DNA of 64,000 nt from Acanthaster planci. Its lineage: Eukaryota; Echinodermata; Asteroidea; Valvatida; Acanthasteridae. This document shows, in pieces, positions 1 through 13,800 of this stretch (position 1 is the stretch's first letter; each line of letters starts with the position of its first letter). Below the pieces are notes generated by a model, which worked only from the letters and a program-made list of their open reading frames with translations, had not been told where the DNA came from and did no database searches. The position numbers were made by a program, and so were the translations under genes. The DNA lies in NCBI RefSeq assembly GCF_001949145.1, contig NW_019091485.1, forward strand, positions 594,337-658,336. The letters run 5' to 3'.

Positions 1-2479
1 TTATCAAAAACACCTGTGGGAAGATTCTAGGATGGATAGCTCATGAAATTCCAAGAGTAGGCCTACTGTGTCTCACTGAAACTTACACTCTACCCATTTG
101 ACCGTGCTTAATTTGCATGTTACTACTTGAAAAAAAAATCTGCTGTAAACATAGGTGATGTTGGAAACTTTTCTGTATTACTTGTTGAAGCATAAATTAT
201 ACACATCTTAACCTTTTATACACATCATCTTTTAAACCGCACATGAATCGTCATCTTCGTTTCTTTAAACAGAATTGAGAGCTTTTTAGTGTGCATTGAT
301 ATTAAATTGGGAGGGCATCAGAACTCAACGAATTGACAGAAATTGATAGAACAGTATACTTGTACTTTTATGTACACATATTTCCTTTGAAGAAATCCTT
401 TGAAGACAATTTTGTAAAATATAGCTTTTGTCAGAATCAGTTTTACCCAAAATGACAGTAAAAATGCAGTGTTAAAGTTAGGCTGGTAGTAGAATTACTT
501 AGCGTAAATACCAGTACATGTAAGTCACCAGTGTTTGCTCAGACTAGGGCATGAAATTTGCATCAGAGGACGAATTTACCATCTGATTTTACATCATTCA
601 TTTGTTATGTCCGCAAGTGTGCTTGTATACCAGAATGCAAATATCAGGTTGATGCTTTTCTTTGTTCAGGGAAATGTACATTTATTCATGAATGCCAGAC
701 AGCTCTGCGCACAAATTTTGCAGATGTCAACACTATATTGATCATATTGATGACATCTTTAACACTGGCAATTAACTTTATCCTGACCGCATTCCCAACA
801 TTCATCCTTCTTAGTCTCTCTTCCATGTAAACCTACACGTCTTCCCTCTGACTGGCAGCCTAAGCCTGCATCCAAAGTTGAAATCCAATCCTGGTCTGGA
901 TATTCCACAAAAGAGAATAAATTAAAAACCTGCACCCAGTTGCCATTCTCATTTGCACTGGAGTCTGTGTGAAGGTTTGACCACGTTGTTTTGACACTTG
1001 GGGCAAAAATCAGAGTAGTCTGGACAGACAGTTGGTGCCCTGCCTTATTAAAATTGGAGGGGCATCGTATTTTGTCATTCTTTGCCCATATTTGACCATT
1101 TTGGACACTCGTATCTGGATTTAAAATTTGAGCTTGATGGTATAGTTGGAAACATTACCACTGAAAAGTTCAACAAATTGGAAGTTCACTCAAATTTACT
1201 GTACTTTGCAGCAGCTTAACATCACAACAAATTTGGTTTTCCTTTAAAATTGGTTCAGAACTACTTTCTCATTTTTTCGTTGAGAAAAGAGCTGTTTTCA
1301 GTTCAGTACATGACAGAAAGGACTTGTTCTTTTGACTTTTAATGAAAATAAATCATGTGTATAAACTGAGACAAAGCAAGGTGAGTTAACTCCCCATGTT
1401 GTCTCCAGCAAAAGCTGGAATGACATTTATGAAATTTCCAATTTTAAACCTAATTGTTTGACAAAAACACCAGGCAACCATTTTCAGTTGACTTCATCTA
1501 AATCTTCATGAGAGTAGCACACTGCCATAGGAAAGGTAAAACACAATATTAAAGTTAATTTAGTCTTACGAATGTTAAACAGTATTGAAAGAACTGGCAA
1601 GCAACACAGTGTATTTTTGTTGTCGCTGTCGGTTGCTTGTTTGGCAATGTACATCTTCTCTAATAGGTATGTTATAAAATCTTCTCAAAATGTAGCCAAA
1701 AGACACTCACCCTTGGACAGGCATAACAGGCAAGAAACAATCAATTGAACTCAAAAGAAATCACCAAAGACTAACCATTTGAACTCAAAAATGAAAAAGG
1801 ATTTTCATTTCCAACTAGCTCTCCATCTAAAGCATTTGAAGGATGAAACACTTGGTTTGCTTTAATGTAATTGGTTCTTGTACAGTTCTAATGAGTCATT
1901 CCAAGAGGAAGATGAGGTTCTGTAATGTCATGCGGAATGAATGTGATTGTCTCAGTATTGCCATTAATTGGAATCTTGAATTAAACTCGCTACAGAGAAC
2001 CTATAGGCACTAGGCAACAACATTCCAGTTGCCAGAGACATTTATGTCTGTGTAGTGTCTCGTGTACATTTTAGTAGCTTGTATACTTCAGTTGATATGC
2101 TGACCTTATACGTGTGCACACTCGTGAAATAGATTTGTGAATTAACATGAATGAAGTAACATTTCGGAGATTTCAGTAAAATTGCGGTGTACATGTACTC
2201 TGTACATGTACATGTAATTTATACACTTGCAGGTATGTAATTCTTGAGCAGCCGTTTTGTCAAATATAATAAATGATAAAAGCATGCGGTATACATGTAG
2301 CTTTAAAGGTAGTGAACACCATTCGTTTTTGTCATTTCACAATATTGGCTGATTACAGTCTTTCATATTCACTGCAACTAACACTCTACTGACTTGTTTC
2401 ATGTTTGAGTCAACTGCTTTGTGAAAACTTGGGAGACAAATGCCTTTTGATGACAGTTTATTTTTAAACTTTCATGTTC

Positions 2480-2563
2480 TCCTGGGCAGCCCGCTGTGTC
2501 TTGTGTTTGTTTCGTATTTGGAATTGCCCAAATAAATATTAATATTATTATTATTTTTAAAAA
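2480..2563 (+). mobile_element. Possible non-LTR retroelement or SINE 3' end with (ATT)n tail
   Basis: The sequence TTGCCCAAATAAATATTAAT followed by (ATT)n resembles the 3' end of an invertebrate LINE/SINE, with a polyadenylation-like AATAAA and a simple-repeat tail. The upstream boundary is uncertain; a motif AAAGGTAGTGAACACC at about 2305 could belong to the same or to another repeat. No reverse transcriptase is present. Confidence 0.3.
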
Positions 2564-4402
2564 CAGCGCGGCATTTTCATTTAATATTTAACATGTGGAA
2601 ATAGTACTTTTTGTTGACGAAAATCCCTTTCACAGGGATGCTCGGAAACACCATATTACACCATAGCCACCATATTTGGATCATACCATTATGCTGTAGG
2701 GGTGATTTTGAATTCACAAAGTTTTCACATGAAAATCCTTTCCTTGAACAAAATTTTACGTCATACTTATCCAGTTTATTTCCTACTTTACACCTTACAC
2801 TCAGGTTCATATTTCAGTTTGCAATGCTTTTGGTGAATTTCTGTTGACGCCCACAACATCTGCAAACACTACACACAAGAAAATTTGCGAAGGTTAGAGA
2901 ATGTGATGTGCGAGGTGAAATGAATTCCTATACAATGATCAGCTGACCATCATAAAAAAAATGAGAACAAAATTTTTGTTTTCTTGAAAACTGCAGCATT
3001 CTGGGCAGAAATGTTTTCTTTTTCAAGTTAGATATTTCAGGATAATATAGTTGTCCGATTTGGGATTTTATCAGTGGTGTACATGTACACTATCTCAAAC
3101 AATTGTACACAATTCAAAAATCTGTTATCCCCCTCTAATGGATGTTGCAGTGCTTTGGATAAAATCAGTCACAACACACTGTATTGAAATTGTACATGAT
3201 TTTTTACTGTGTGTGGCAGTGAACATGCAATAAATAAACATGGTCACTTATTCAGTTAAACCGAATAAATCGGTATTACTACATGTACATGCATATGACT
3301 TTGCTTTGTGCATAAGAATGATTTTGGAAGGTTTTTAAGCCATTTGGCACCAGGCATCATTCCTCAAAATTGTCTAAAGAAATTGAGAGACCAACCCAGG
3401 GCAGTGCTGAGTAATGAGTACCATAAGTTTAAAAGCCGTGAGCTCCCTGAGGTGATACATTGTACTTACTACTTCGAACAAATGGAACAGAAGGGATTTT
3501 TCTTTTAAACTGAAAATGTTGGATTGTCCCCAGCAGTACTATACTGGGAGCTGCTTATCACTGCTGTTGCGTGCAGCATGATCCTCTGTATAACATCTCC
3601 CTAAACCAATTACATGCACCTGTTGTGTCACAGCAGGCAGGTGATGGTGTCAGCTAATAATAATGCTGGTCCAAGTGATGCTAGCATTAGAATATTGTAG
3701 CCGCTCTGTTCTCTTAGTAATTCTGCACTGTACACTGTCAAGAAATCGTACCTTTATGACTTTGAAAAATGATCAGATTTAATTCATTTGTAAAGTTCAC
3801 CATTAAATTTATGGTACATGGAGAAAATCACAAATTCAAACAAGTAACATTTCTTGAAACCTCTGTACAAGTAAAATTTATTCCATTGTAAAGCATGAAA
3901 ATTTAGGTATGTATTACACTGAGTATACATGTATAGTGGTGTATAGGTCATTGTGTATCCGTACACTTTGCAAATTGAAGTGTCCTTTGCTTTGTACCCA
4001 TCTGTTGTTATTCATGACTTATTTCAAATAGAAAGCACAAAAGAAGTACACTGGTCAAATACATGTAGACCTTGAAGAAAGTGATCAGTACAGACCTGTC
4101 ATCAGTAGAGAGGCTTGTAGATCACATACATGTATGCTGAAAATGAAGACATTTCTTTATGCATTGCACTTGGTATGAAATCGTGTAGTGATTGTTGTTT
4201 CCATATTCAGACTTCAGAAGTTTCTGATTGAAGAAAGTACTGCAAACGTAAAATTTTCAAGTGCTGCAGTTTTACAAGTAAGGGAAATTAAAATCACTGT
4301 ACAACCAAAGTCAAAGAGTAACTTGTTAGTAGAACCTGTGCTGTTAGAAAGGTGCAAGATGATAACTGGCAATTTTGAGAATTCTAGAGCTGCGTCAATT
4401 TG

Positions 4403-4843
4403 AATAATTCACTTTTCGAATATTCGACCATCAATTTGATCGAATATCTGAATATTCGGCCGTACTGACCAGCAGATTGTTGATGAACAAACCGTATACA
4501 GAATCAGTTGCAATAATATACACAATCATACATTATAACCACCATTATAGCTTCTCACGTCTAGGAGTATCTCCAGCAACAATTTAGCAAGATCAAAGAG
4601 ACAAACAGTGCCTCTTGCCCTGTTCAAAATTTCTGTTCCTTTTCAATTTTGTAATGAATAATTTACTTTTTGAATTGTTGTAAGATTTCTGTCATTTTTC
4701 ATTTGAATCTGCTTGAAAATAGCCTCCATAGTGCAATTTTCTCATTTAAAACAAAAGAAAATTCTCCCTTTCTTTTCACGAATTTTGTATTCGAATATTC
4801 AAATTTAGGAAATAATATTGAAATATTTGACTATCACAGCCCC
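4403..4843 (-). mobile_element. Dispersed repeat, copy 1 (about 440 bp, unclassified DNA-element-like)
   Basis: Read on the minus strand, this segment begins GGGGCTGTGATAG, passes through GAATATTCGAAT-like subterminal motifs and a conserved core, and ends near AGTGAATTATT. It aligns along almost its whole length with 61901-62319 on the plus strand. In the core (4510-4577 against 62149-62216) I count 58 of 68 matching bases by hand. Both ends are rich in ATATTCGA-type palindromic words, and the GGGCTGTG start recalls hAT-type termini, but no target duplication or transposase is visible. It is most likely a non-autonomous DNA transposon. Confidence 0.75.
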
Positions 4844-6735
4844 AGAAAATGCTGACTTTTTAAATCGAACATTTGAATTACATGTATACTGCACATGTGG
4901 TGTTGGCATGCCACATCCTCTGTTATGTTCCTTTGGAGAACATGTACTGTGTGTATGAAGTTACTGTACATGTACAGCGTGCATTGCACAATTTTTACCA
5001 GTGGACTTTGCACCGGTTTCAACCACTCATGTCCATGTTGTTTAAATACTTTCATGTTGTCACGCATTTCCAGTCCAGATGGGAACAATACATACCCCAG
5101 CAAAGCACAAAGGTTTATCACATCCCACTCACCAGTTCCTGATATTCTTCATTGCATACAAAGTATGGAGGGTATGCAAATAAAAAGCATGCCATACAAT
5201 GGCTCACACTTCACAAGCAGGCTTGTGTACATCAGTTAGATTCAGATAAAGGTTCAAGATGGAGTATTGGCATACCATGCAGGGGTCACATTTGTGAAAG
5301 GTGTGGGAGACACATTGTGTTGGATTGTAGATAATTTCATCATAACACATACACAAATGTAAGTGTACATGTGCCAGTAAATCTAAATCATACATGTTTT
5401 TGTGTGTTTTAGTGAAAATAAACAATGTTAGAAATGACTTTTAATATAATAAATCATTCACCAATTATACACCTATTTTCAAAGTGACAATGTATGGGTA
5501 GCATAACTTCGTATACAGGTGCATGTGCTGCTAAACTGGCTTCATATTATATTTGTGCTTGGTCCAATCCATCACACATGTACGTGTGTAGCTGCCAATC
5601 CTTTGTTGATAACAACAGCAGATAAATCCCCTTGAGGTTTGACCTAGTAATGGGGACACACAATGTAAAATGACCCTTTACTGTATGGCCCATTTAAACC
5701 CTGCCCATGGGCATTCTCCAAAGCACTTCAGCTCCCAACCATCTATTTCCCCCACAGTGCAGTACCTAAGACTCATTTTGATTCTTTCCATTCTAAATCC
5801 AGCCCACAGGCATAGCCCTGTTTCCTTTGAGGAAAACCTTCCAACAGTGCAATCTGCAGAATGATTAAAGTGTTGCATTTTCAAGCAGGTGTTGAATTTC
5901 TGTTAAGATTGTTCATTTTGCGACAACCTTTGCGGAATGTGTAGATTAGCTTGCCCCCTCCACCACCACCCCATGACTACACATCCATATATATGCATAT
6001 GCAAATTAATCTGGTGGGGAGGGAGTCTGCAGTAAATAATTGGACATGCCTTTTCTCTCTTTGAGTTTGATTGATGGATGAGGATTTTCCTCCTGGAAGG
6101 CCGGCTAAGGAGAGTGGAACCCAACCAGCTTTCAATATATTAATTGTGTGTTTGTACTGGTTCGATTGTTCCCTCATAGAATTGTCAAATTAGATTACTA
6201 CTGCTGGTTGTGGAAGGCTAGGAAAAAACAAAAAAAGCAAGGTGTTTGTTAAATCAAGATATCATTGTAGCTTACATGTACATATAGGTTAACCCTGAAC
6301 CCCAATAAAAAAAGTCACTTTTAAAATCTTGCTGACAGTGTTAGGGCTGAATATCAACACGTTTTCTTGCTGTTGGCGTGTGTTTTGGGGGAAAGTCATC
6401 AGGGTTATGTAGATTGAAAAGAATGGAATGATTCCATGTCAGGTGACCACTCAGTGTTCAAACGCTAACAGTGTTGAAGCAAAATTTCAGAAGTGGTATA
6501 ATCAAGTCTGAAATTTTGGAAACTTTAGTTCCTCTTGTATCATTGCTCCTCTCATTTTGTTCCTTTACATTTGCAAGCATAATTTTACTTGGAACTAAAC
6601 AACAGACATGAACATGTCCTATTCATTTTCACTTGCCTTTAATATCCTCAATTTGATACACGTTTTTATTTCAAAAGTAAATGTATAAAAAAATTTCAAA
6701 AAATCATAAATTCGTTCTTGTTTCTACATATGCAG

Positions 6736-7500
6736 GTACTAATAGTCAGATTTCCTACACGTTCAATAATGGTAATGATGGCAATGGAGCTTTTGTCATT
6801 GATGAAACCTCAGGCATCATCCGTACAGCAGTCCGTCTCGATCGCGAGGCCAAAGCAGAGTACAACTTAGTTGCCTTTGCTGTGGATGGGGGTCGTCCCA
6901 CTCACCGCGAATCTGTGCAGATCACTGTCAGGCTGCGTGATGAGAATGACAACCCACCTGAGTTTCTTCAGGAGGAGATGGATGTGTACATCGCAGAGAA
7001 CCGTAACCCTGGTGAACTGGTCTCCACCATCATTGCGAATGACCCGGATGAGGGCTACAACGCAATCATCCATTACTCCCTGATTGAAGGTGACCTGGAC
7101 TTCTTTGAGATTGACAGCCGATCAGGGGAACTGACAACCCTGATTGAGCTGGACTATGAAGCCAGGAATGAGTACCAAGTAACCGTCAAGGCCACTTCGA
7201 CACCCTTCTTCAGGTTGGCTACAGTCAACATCCATGTTGAGGACCAGAACGACAACAGTCCCATCCTAGAAGACTTTGAGATCTTCTTCAACAACTATGA
7301 GGGATTCTTCCCAGAAGGTGACATTGGACAGGTTCCTGCTCATGACCCGGATGTGTCAGACACCCTCCAGTACCTGATCGTGAGGGGGAATGCAAATAAC
7401 CACCTAATCCTGAATGGTACTACAGGGGGCATCAGACTCAATCCCAGTCTGAAGGATATTGACATTCCGCAGAGAATGGAGATGTGGATACAAGTGTCAG
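6736..7500 (+). CDS. CELSR: CELSR/Flamingo atypical cadherin, internal exon A (cadherin repeats, penultimate to last)
   Basis: This internal exon encodes 254 full codons plus a split codon at each end. CELSR is a plasma-membrane adhesion GPCR that binds homophilically between cells and acts with Frizzled and Vang in planar polarity. With the split first codon read as Gly1, it holds the C-terminal part of one cadherin repeat (LDRE at 35-38, DENDN at 69-73), a complete repeat (AEN at 87-89, DPDEG at 103-107, LDYE at 139-142 in place of LDRE, DQNDN at 170-174) and the start of the last, degenerate repeat (FNNY at 185-188, PAHDPDVSD at 201-209). The FNNY/PAHDPDVSD stretch is characteristic of the last CELSR cadherin repeat. 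An NGT glycosylation sequon lies at 227-229. The acceptor is a T-rich tract ending in CAG at 6735; the donor is G|GTGAGTGC at 7501. Both junctions are phase 1, so the exon is symmetric. The frame stays open upstream to an ATG at 6681, but that is intron, not a start. The exon is visibly more GC-rich than its surroundings. The vertebrate paralogue cannot be specified. Confidence 0.96.
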
Positions 7501-10198
7501 GTGAGTGCTTAGATAAAATTTGAGAAATGTAAACAAAAGCAGAAGGATTCTGTTGGTAAATTACTGCAACTAGTGTCAGAATGTTCCAGGTGCAAGGAAT
7601 TGATCAACCACATTATTGTGGCCTCTTGAATTTAAAATTTGGTTGCATTAGAAGAAAATTATTTCAGCAGTATTTACTTGCTGTAATTCAAAAGTCAGGT
7701 TGGAACAAAAGTGATACCAGTAATTGGCAAAATGGCCCCTATAAGAAGTGCAGTGGAAAAGTAAATCATAACACCGATAATCCTTTCACTGGCGTAGGTG
7801 TAAAGGATGGCAGTGTAAACTTTTTGAATAAATCAGAGAAGTCTGAATGTTTATAGAAAGGTGCACTTGGGCAGCCCACACAAAGTGACATGTGACTGCC
7901 TGCACAGCCACCAATTTCATATAGAGCTGGCCAAGCACAAACTGTGTCGGAATATGGCTTAGGACCCCAGTGTAAACATAGACGACTTGGTACACCTCTC
8001 CATAGTTTGGATTACCAATTGGAGGGTGAAATGAAGCCCCTCACTCTATTCAAAAAGGGTCAAGCAGTCTCGCACATGGTTGGGTCTTTTCAGCATGCCA
8101 ACACTGAACTTTGCCAGGAGAACAAAAACCTTGGCTGCATGGTACGTGCACTGGATGCCAATTATCATAGTACTACTAATGTAAACCCTATCTTCAAAGA
8201 GAAGTCCAGGAATGTTTTGAGGGCTACGGCTCATTCAAGGCAAAAATACAAAAAGCATTGCACTTGCTAGGAAATGCACACTTCAGTACAGGTGTGGAAA
8301 GTTCCTTATGACAAATAGCTGAAAATGGAAGATCTACTGCCTTTGAACTTTACGTGCCCTTTTCAGTAGTGAAGGATTTTTCAGGTTCTTTCTTTTAATT
8401 CTTTGAATGGAAATGTACAGTGATCAGATAATGATCAGTAGTAGCCAGCTTTGTAGAACATAGCGGTTATATGTTTTCTTCTGCCCATTCGACTATCAAA
8501 TTCAATTAAAATGGCCATGATAAATTTTACCATGATTTAGATGCTTTGTTAATGAAAGTACAGGTTGTTTCATCTTGGTGTCCCTTCCCAGTAAAAGAAG
8601 CTGGTTTCAGCTCACTTTAAATGACACAAGTGCTCCATTCAGTCTGTTTTTAGTAGTATTCATGAGGCCATCAAAGTGATGTCGGAACAATTCCCAACTC
8701 TCTGTGACTTAGCTCGCATAGGGTTCACACAAATAAATGGCCTCATTCAAAACGGAATTAAGCTGTATGTGAATTTAGACAGCATAAGCATTGCCCAATT
8801 GTCCTGAAATACCACAATAAAATCCAATTTATTGAGAATGCAAGCCCAATTACTACAAACAGTAAATCTCCCCTATTGCCCCAATCATTCCAGACATCTC
8901 TGATTCAGATTCTTAAATCCCAGCTGGTAATCCCGGTTGAAAATCTTACAATGAAACTGGCAGTTTTCAAGGTGCTTTTTGAGATGGAGCTTGCATGTAC
9001 ACGTATATCCAGTGTTTGCTTGCAGATAGAATACTTTGCATGCTGTGAATCTGCACTGCATGTAATCCTGATAGAAAACACCTTTTGTGTCTATTGCAAG
9101 TACTTGTAAATGCATTTGGGGAAGAAATTTGGCGATTTGAATTACCCCAGTGGTTCAGATTGATCAAATTTGGTTTCGTTTACATTCCACTGAGGTACAC
9201 GCATTTAAATAATAATGACTTTAAATTGGCTATCAAAAAAACCCCAAAAAACCAGAAATATACTAACAGGTATACAAAAGTTTATTTTAAATTCCTATTT
9301 GGTGGCCTCCATGTTGACAGTTTTCAGTTACCAAACTTCTCAAGTGTGAACTGTTGCAGATGGAACCCAGTGCAAATACATGTACATGTAGCTGCCCTGT
9401 GGGTGTAGTGTATAGTATGAAAGTCTTTGATCATATTTGTGCCGTTTCCAATTTGAAATTTTTTTTTCATCCAGGCCCAGCCAGGAAGGTACTTGTATCA
9501 TTTCTAAAATTGCTATGCAGACCATAACTTACCATTTGTAGGTGAAAGTAATCTCCATGTACATGTATGTGGAAATGATAACAAAAAATGGGTGCCTAGT
9601 TCAAATTCAGCAGTGGTTCAAGAAGAGACATGAGTTTCTTGCTTTTGTGTGCATTTTCACAAATTTATAGTCGTGCGGTTGCAGTTACTGTTGGTAACAG
9701 TTTAGGGGTGTGGATAAAATTGTCTGCCCTTTCATTGCCATGCTTTTTTAAATACTTGCTTGGAACTCTATTGTTATCATTGATGGTATACTAATGATTA
9801 CATGGAATTCAGAACACTGAAAGTCAAAGGAGAATTCAGTAGGCTTAATGATTTTCAGTTCTCTTTTTGTCACAAATGCATAGTAGTTAGGCACCACTTG
9901 ATACTGCCCGAATGTTATTGCATTAAACCTCATATTTGAACAAGCTGACACAAAGCTCATACACAAAGTCTTAGCTTGCAAATGGAACCTGAAGGAAGAG
10001 ACAGTGTCACTACAATGCACAGACCATTGAAGAGAAGAAACAACATGCAAATATTGATTCTTGGGTATCTCCTTGTACTCCTCACACTGGTTAATCCTTA
10101 TGGAACAGAAATCCTCTAAGAATATATGGACCAGGCAGGGAAAGTCTAAGTGGTCTGTAGCTTCAGGGAGAAGGGGTGGGGTGCCAAGACAGGGCGTG

Positions 10199-10246
10199 CA
10201 TGTACTGGTACATACATGTATTGGTACATACATGTACATGTACTGG
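10199..10246. repeat. ACATGT/GGTACATACATGTA cluster
   Basis: Two imperfect 17-bp units of TGGTACATACATGTATT type run into ACATGTACATGT. It is one of several clusters of the same self-complementary hexamer in the window. Confidence 0.7.
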
Positions 10247-10694
10247 GAGAGCGTTTTGATGCTCTCCTTGTTTACTCCCAATTAAAGCAGACTCTTGTAC
10301 CTTGTAGTGTGATGCTAATGTTCACCGTGTAACAATGTACATGTATATGTATACCAGGACTTAAGATCGTTTTCTTGATCATCTCTGGTATTTACATATA
10401 CATGCAGATATGGTAATAATTAAGGGCATTAAACTAATAAAGCCCAAATGCTTAGAACACCGTGACACAGATTCTGTGGGGTTTTCCAGTCTTGAAAAGG
10501 CAGTTTAACTAAATTTTGAATTTCTCCTCATATTTAGGTTCAGGTTGAAAACTTTAAAGTTCCTCGTGTACATGTGACATTGTACAACTTCATGTACGTG
10601 TACATGCACACTGCACCGTGATGTACACATAGTTGTTGGTGGAAACTATTTTTGTATGGTACTGGTACATATAGACTAATCCGATTAGACGCCA

Positions 10695-10836
10695 TAACTG
10701 TGGTGGCACTGCACTCACACACACATTCTTTAGCTTGACACACACATGCATTTAGCAAATCACGACACCCTGTTGGTCAAAAAGGCATGTAACGCGCGCG
10801 AACTACCTGTTCACGAGCGTTGTGCCACCACAGTAA
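10695..10836. mobile_element. Short MITE with 12-bp perfect TIRs and TAA target duplication (PIF/Harbinger-like)
   Basis: Perfect terminal inverted repeats CTGTGGTGGCAC (10698-10709) and GTGCCACCACAG (10822-10833) bound a 136-bp element. It is flanked on both sides by TAA (10695-10697 and 10834-10836). A three-base TWA target duplication is the hallmark of PIF/Harbinger elements, so this is a likely non-autonomous Harbinger-type MITE. Its interior contains a short CA-rich tract and a CGCGCGCG-like stretch unusual for the surrounding AT-rich intron. No coding capacity. Confidence 0.72.
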
Positions 10837-13800
10837 AGGCTCCTAATTCTGGTGGTCGAATTACACTACACAGTTAGTTTGAAATGGTGGATGCACATAT
10901 ACGGGACTGCTGGATTTGTGTACATCATAATCTTGTTATCTGTTGTCATTGTTTCAGTTGTCAGAGATGCTCCTGAAAAGTTTTGCCATAATTTCCATGT
11001 CAGATCACAGTTACCAGGTACAAATCGGAAATCCCACAATGCACAGACGGTAAAATGTGGGTGCACACTAGAATTTGAGGAGACAAATATGTCCCATTTA
11101 TCATGTCAAAGGCCACACAAGGTCGACCGTGTAATCCCCTTCCTTGAATCTCTAGAAATGAAAGCTTGCACCTGTACACAAAGGGGTACATGTTGTCTGG
11201 AATCAGAGACACCCAGTCTGAAGTACCATACACCCATGCAGGAAGTGGAAATAGGCCCACAGACGTTTCCCCTCCACATCACCAGAGTACAAAACATAAT
11301 TTTGTCATTAATTAATACTGTTCTTCTTTGAGCTTCAGTAACAGATTTTTGTTACATATTCAAGTGCAAATTGATGAGTCTTGTGTGAAATTTCTGCTTT
11401 ATTTGGTCATTAACCCTAACTCGCAAGGGTGTATGTAAAATCGTATTGAAATTGGAGGATTTGGGACTGTTACGGTTAATGAAAATAACAGGTTTCATTC
11501 AGTAAATGTTTAGTAGATCTTTCACACTTTTAAATATTTCAGTGCATAGCCAACACCTTAATCACACTGAGGATATGAGCAAAGATCAAAACACAACATC
11601 GAATGCAGGGAACATTATTCAACATTTTAAGGTAGCAACAGAGACCTGTCACAGTCACTGGAAAATGAATGAATGAGACTTGCTGAAACGAGATATTCCT
11701 CTAATGCTCTGTAAATAAGATTCATGCAAGTTGCTACATAAAATCCAGCTGGAAAGCAGCTGACAAATTTTTACTATTTGAGGTCTTTGTAAACAAATAT
11801 TTGGGATACATAAATGGCATTAGCGCTTTTGTTTATGTATGTAATGATTGTGTTCAGTTTCAAACCAACTGAAATGTTTCCAGATGAACGACAAACATTT
11901 TAGATTTCATAACTGTAAGTGTTCATACTCTCCCATTTCGAAACTAATCAAAACCTGAACATGTCAGAATCTTTTGGATACGCTGCAGTGGACAGTTCAG
12001 TGTGCATTACACAGTACGTGCTTTACCTTGCCCATGGGATTTTTTTTCAACTAGAGCAGGTTTCCTTGCTTTTCTAGCAATACCCATCTTGCTGTGAATG
12101 TTGTCTTAAATTTCAAGGATGTTATGCATGAATACCTATACACAAACTATTTTTGGGGGGGTTAGGGAGGAGGCAGTGGGCATCATGATGTACAAGGATA
12201 TCTGTGAATGGTGTTAGTTTGTTCTCTTTACAGTCCTTGTTCTGTGGAGAGATACATTTATCATTCATAACTTTGTGCAGATCAGAATACGAGGGAATGA
12301 CTAAATAGTCTGGCCATGAGGTTATTATTCTAGCAATGTACCGGTACATGTACATGAGGAACATTAGATACATGAAACTAAAGAGTAAGGTAGGATTTTG
12401 CTTCTCCTGGCTTGCTACGGAGAAATTTATCTTCACTTTTTGCAAGTTGTTGCCGGATTTACCCCCTTGCACAATCTCAAGGAATTTGCACCCAAATTGA
12501 AATGTGATCTTGACCCAAGGGAAAACCTGATACAGAGTACAAGAGAGGTGGCATGTTTGTCAGCAATCTGGCTCCATCCCCACCCTGGGGAGTTTGGAGA
12601 TGATCATCCTTCACAGTTATCCCAACATGCCCTGGGACTTACTCCCACTATTTGTATGCAAAAAGAGTATGCAGGCCTTTTACAAAATACACCGTATGGA
12701 CAGACATGCAGAGGGACGTTGTATGGCTCTTCGTTGGGCATGCAATACGCATGTACATGTACTGTACATCTAATAGGTACTAGGTCTAACTAGTACTACT
12801 ACCTAGGTCTAATAGGTCCATTTAAGACCACACATTTCTACATGTATAGAGTGCAACTCATTTCAGATACATGGTAGATGTACATGTACATACCATAAGG
12901 GTGATGAAGTTATTGTACATATTTAAAAAAAAACTTCTGTGGCATCGATGGGCTACGTGTACATTTGTATTAATAGACCTTAGCATACACGTAGGCACCT
13001 TTATTCCTGTATATATTACATACAATTTAATAATACCCCCATGGCTTAGTGGTCTTTGGAAATACAAATTGCTGATTCCTCAGTTGGCTTATGTTGCAGA
13101 CACCCAAGAAAAAACAAAGTGTGAAATTGCATGTCAGTAACAAACGCAATTGTCGGAATTTGTCAATCTGGAGTGCTGGATCTGTTGACTGTGGCCGCAC
13201 ATCTCATTAGTGAAATGGACTTTAACCAACTACAGTGCCCAAACCTAGTATGCAGGTTTGGGTTTGTGTAACTAAATTGTACTGTTTGTTCTGCTGATGA
13301 TGTCATTGTTTACTGTGCTCTGATAACTGTCAGCCTGGACTTTATTCACACAGTTGTCTGGCGCCATCCAAAGCAATGTTGTAATTGGTGTGGTGGTGTT
13401 TGTGTTATTGACATTTACAGTAGAACAATTTGGGGAGGGGTGTCTTTAGTGCTTTCCTCTGTACATGTGTATTCATTTCCTGATATCCACGGTACATGTA
13501 TGCTAAAGTAAATGGTACAATGTGTACATTTAAGGGGGCACGCATGTACATGTTTGGAAATTACATAAGTCAACTGAAAATACATGTACTACCATAGCCA
13601 GTACACATAAGTCAGAAGAAAAGTTCATTTATTTTGATGTAAATTATCAGCAATTGATACATTCATTGCGTAAAAATCTGCATTTGTGATGTTTAGGGAG
13701 TTGAAACAGAATATGATATTTAAACTGAAAATCAGTGTGGAACATGTACCACTAATCCAGCCACTGTATAACAAATGCCAAGGCCATGGGGCGTGCTAAA

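Larger units (their letters stand above)
1..6735 (+). other. CELSR intron (3' part), upstream of exon A
   Basis: AT-rich intronic DNA ending in the exon A acceptor. It holds the dispersed repeat copy at 4403-4843, a possible retroelement tail near 2480-2563, paired E-boxes at 3617-3643, a weak degenerate duplication at 5694-5860 (about 99-bp offset) and scattered TACATGTA words. No other exon, RNA gene or long convincing reading frame was seen. The intron's 5' end is outside the window, so its length is at least 6.7 kb. Confidence 0.85.

Noticed and set aside
6681-6735. ATG-initiated extension of the exon A reading frame
   Set aside because: It lies before a good acceptor (TTTCTACATATGCAG) and encodes low-complexity lysine-rich residues unlike a cadherin; it is intron read-through, not a start.
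9748-10281. 177-codon open frame on the minus strand
   Set aside because: Low-complexity Tyr-Met-Tyr-Met and Cys-Thr stretches arise from the ACATGT cluster, no domain is recognisable, and the codon content resembles intron.
10852-11331. 159-codon open frame on the plus strand
   Set aside because: One hydrophobic stretch but no family resemblance; overlapping open frames on the opposite strand and intronic location suggest chance.
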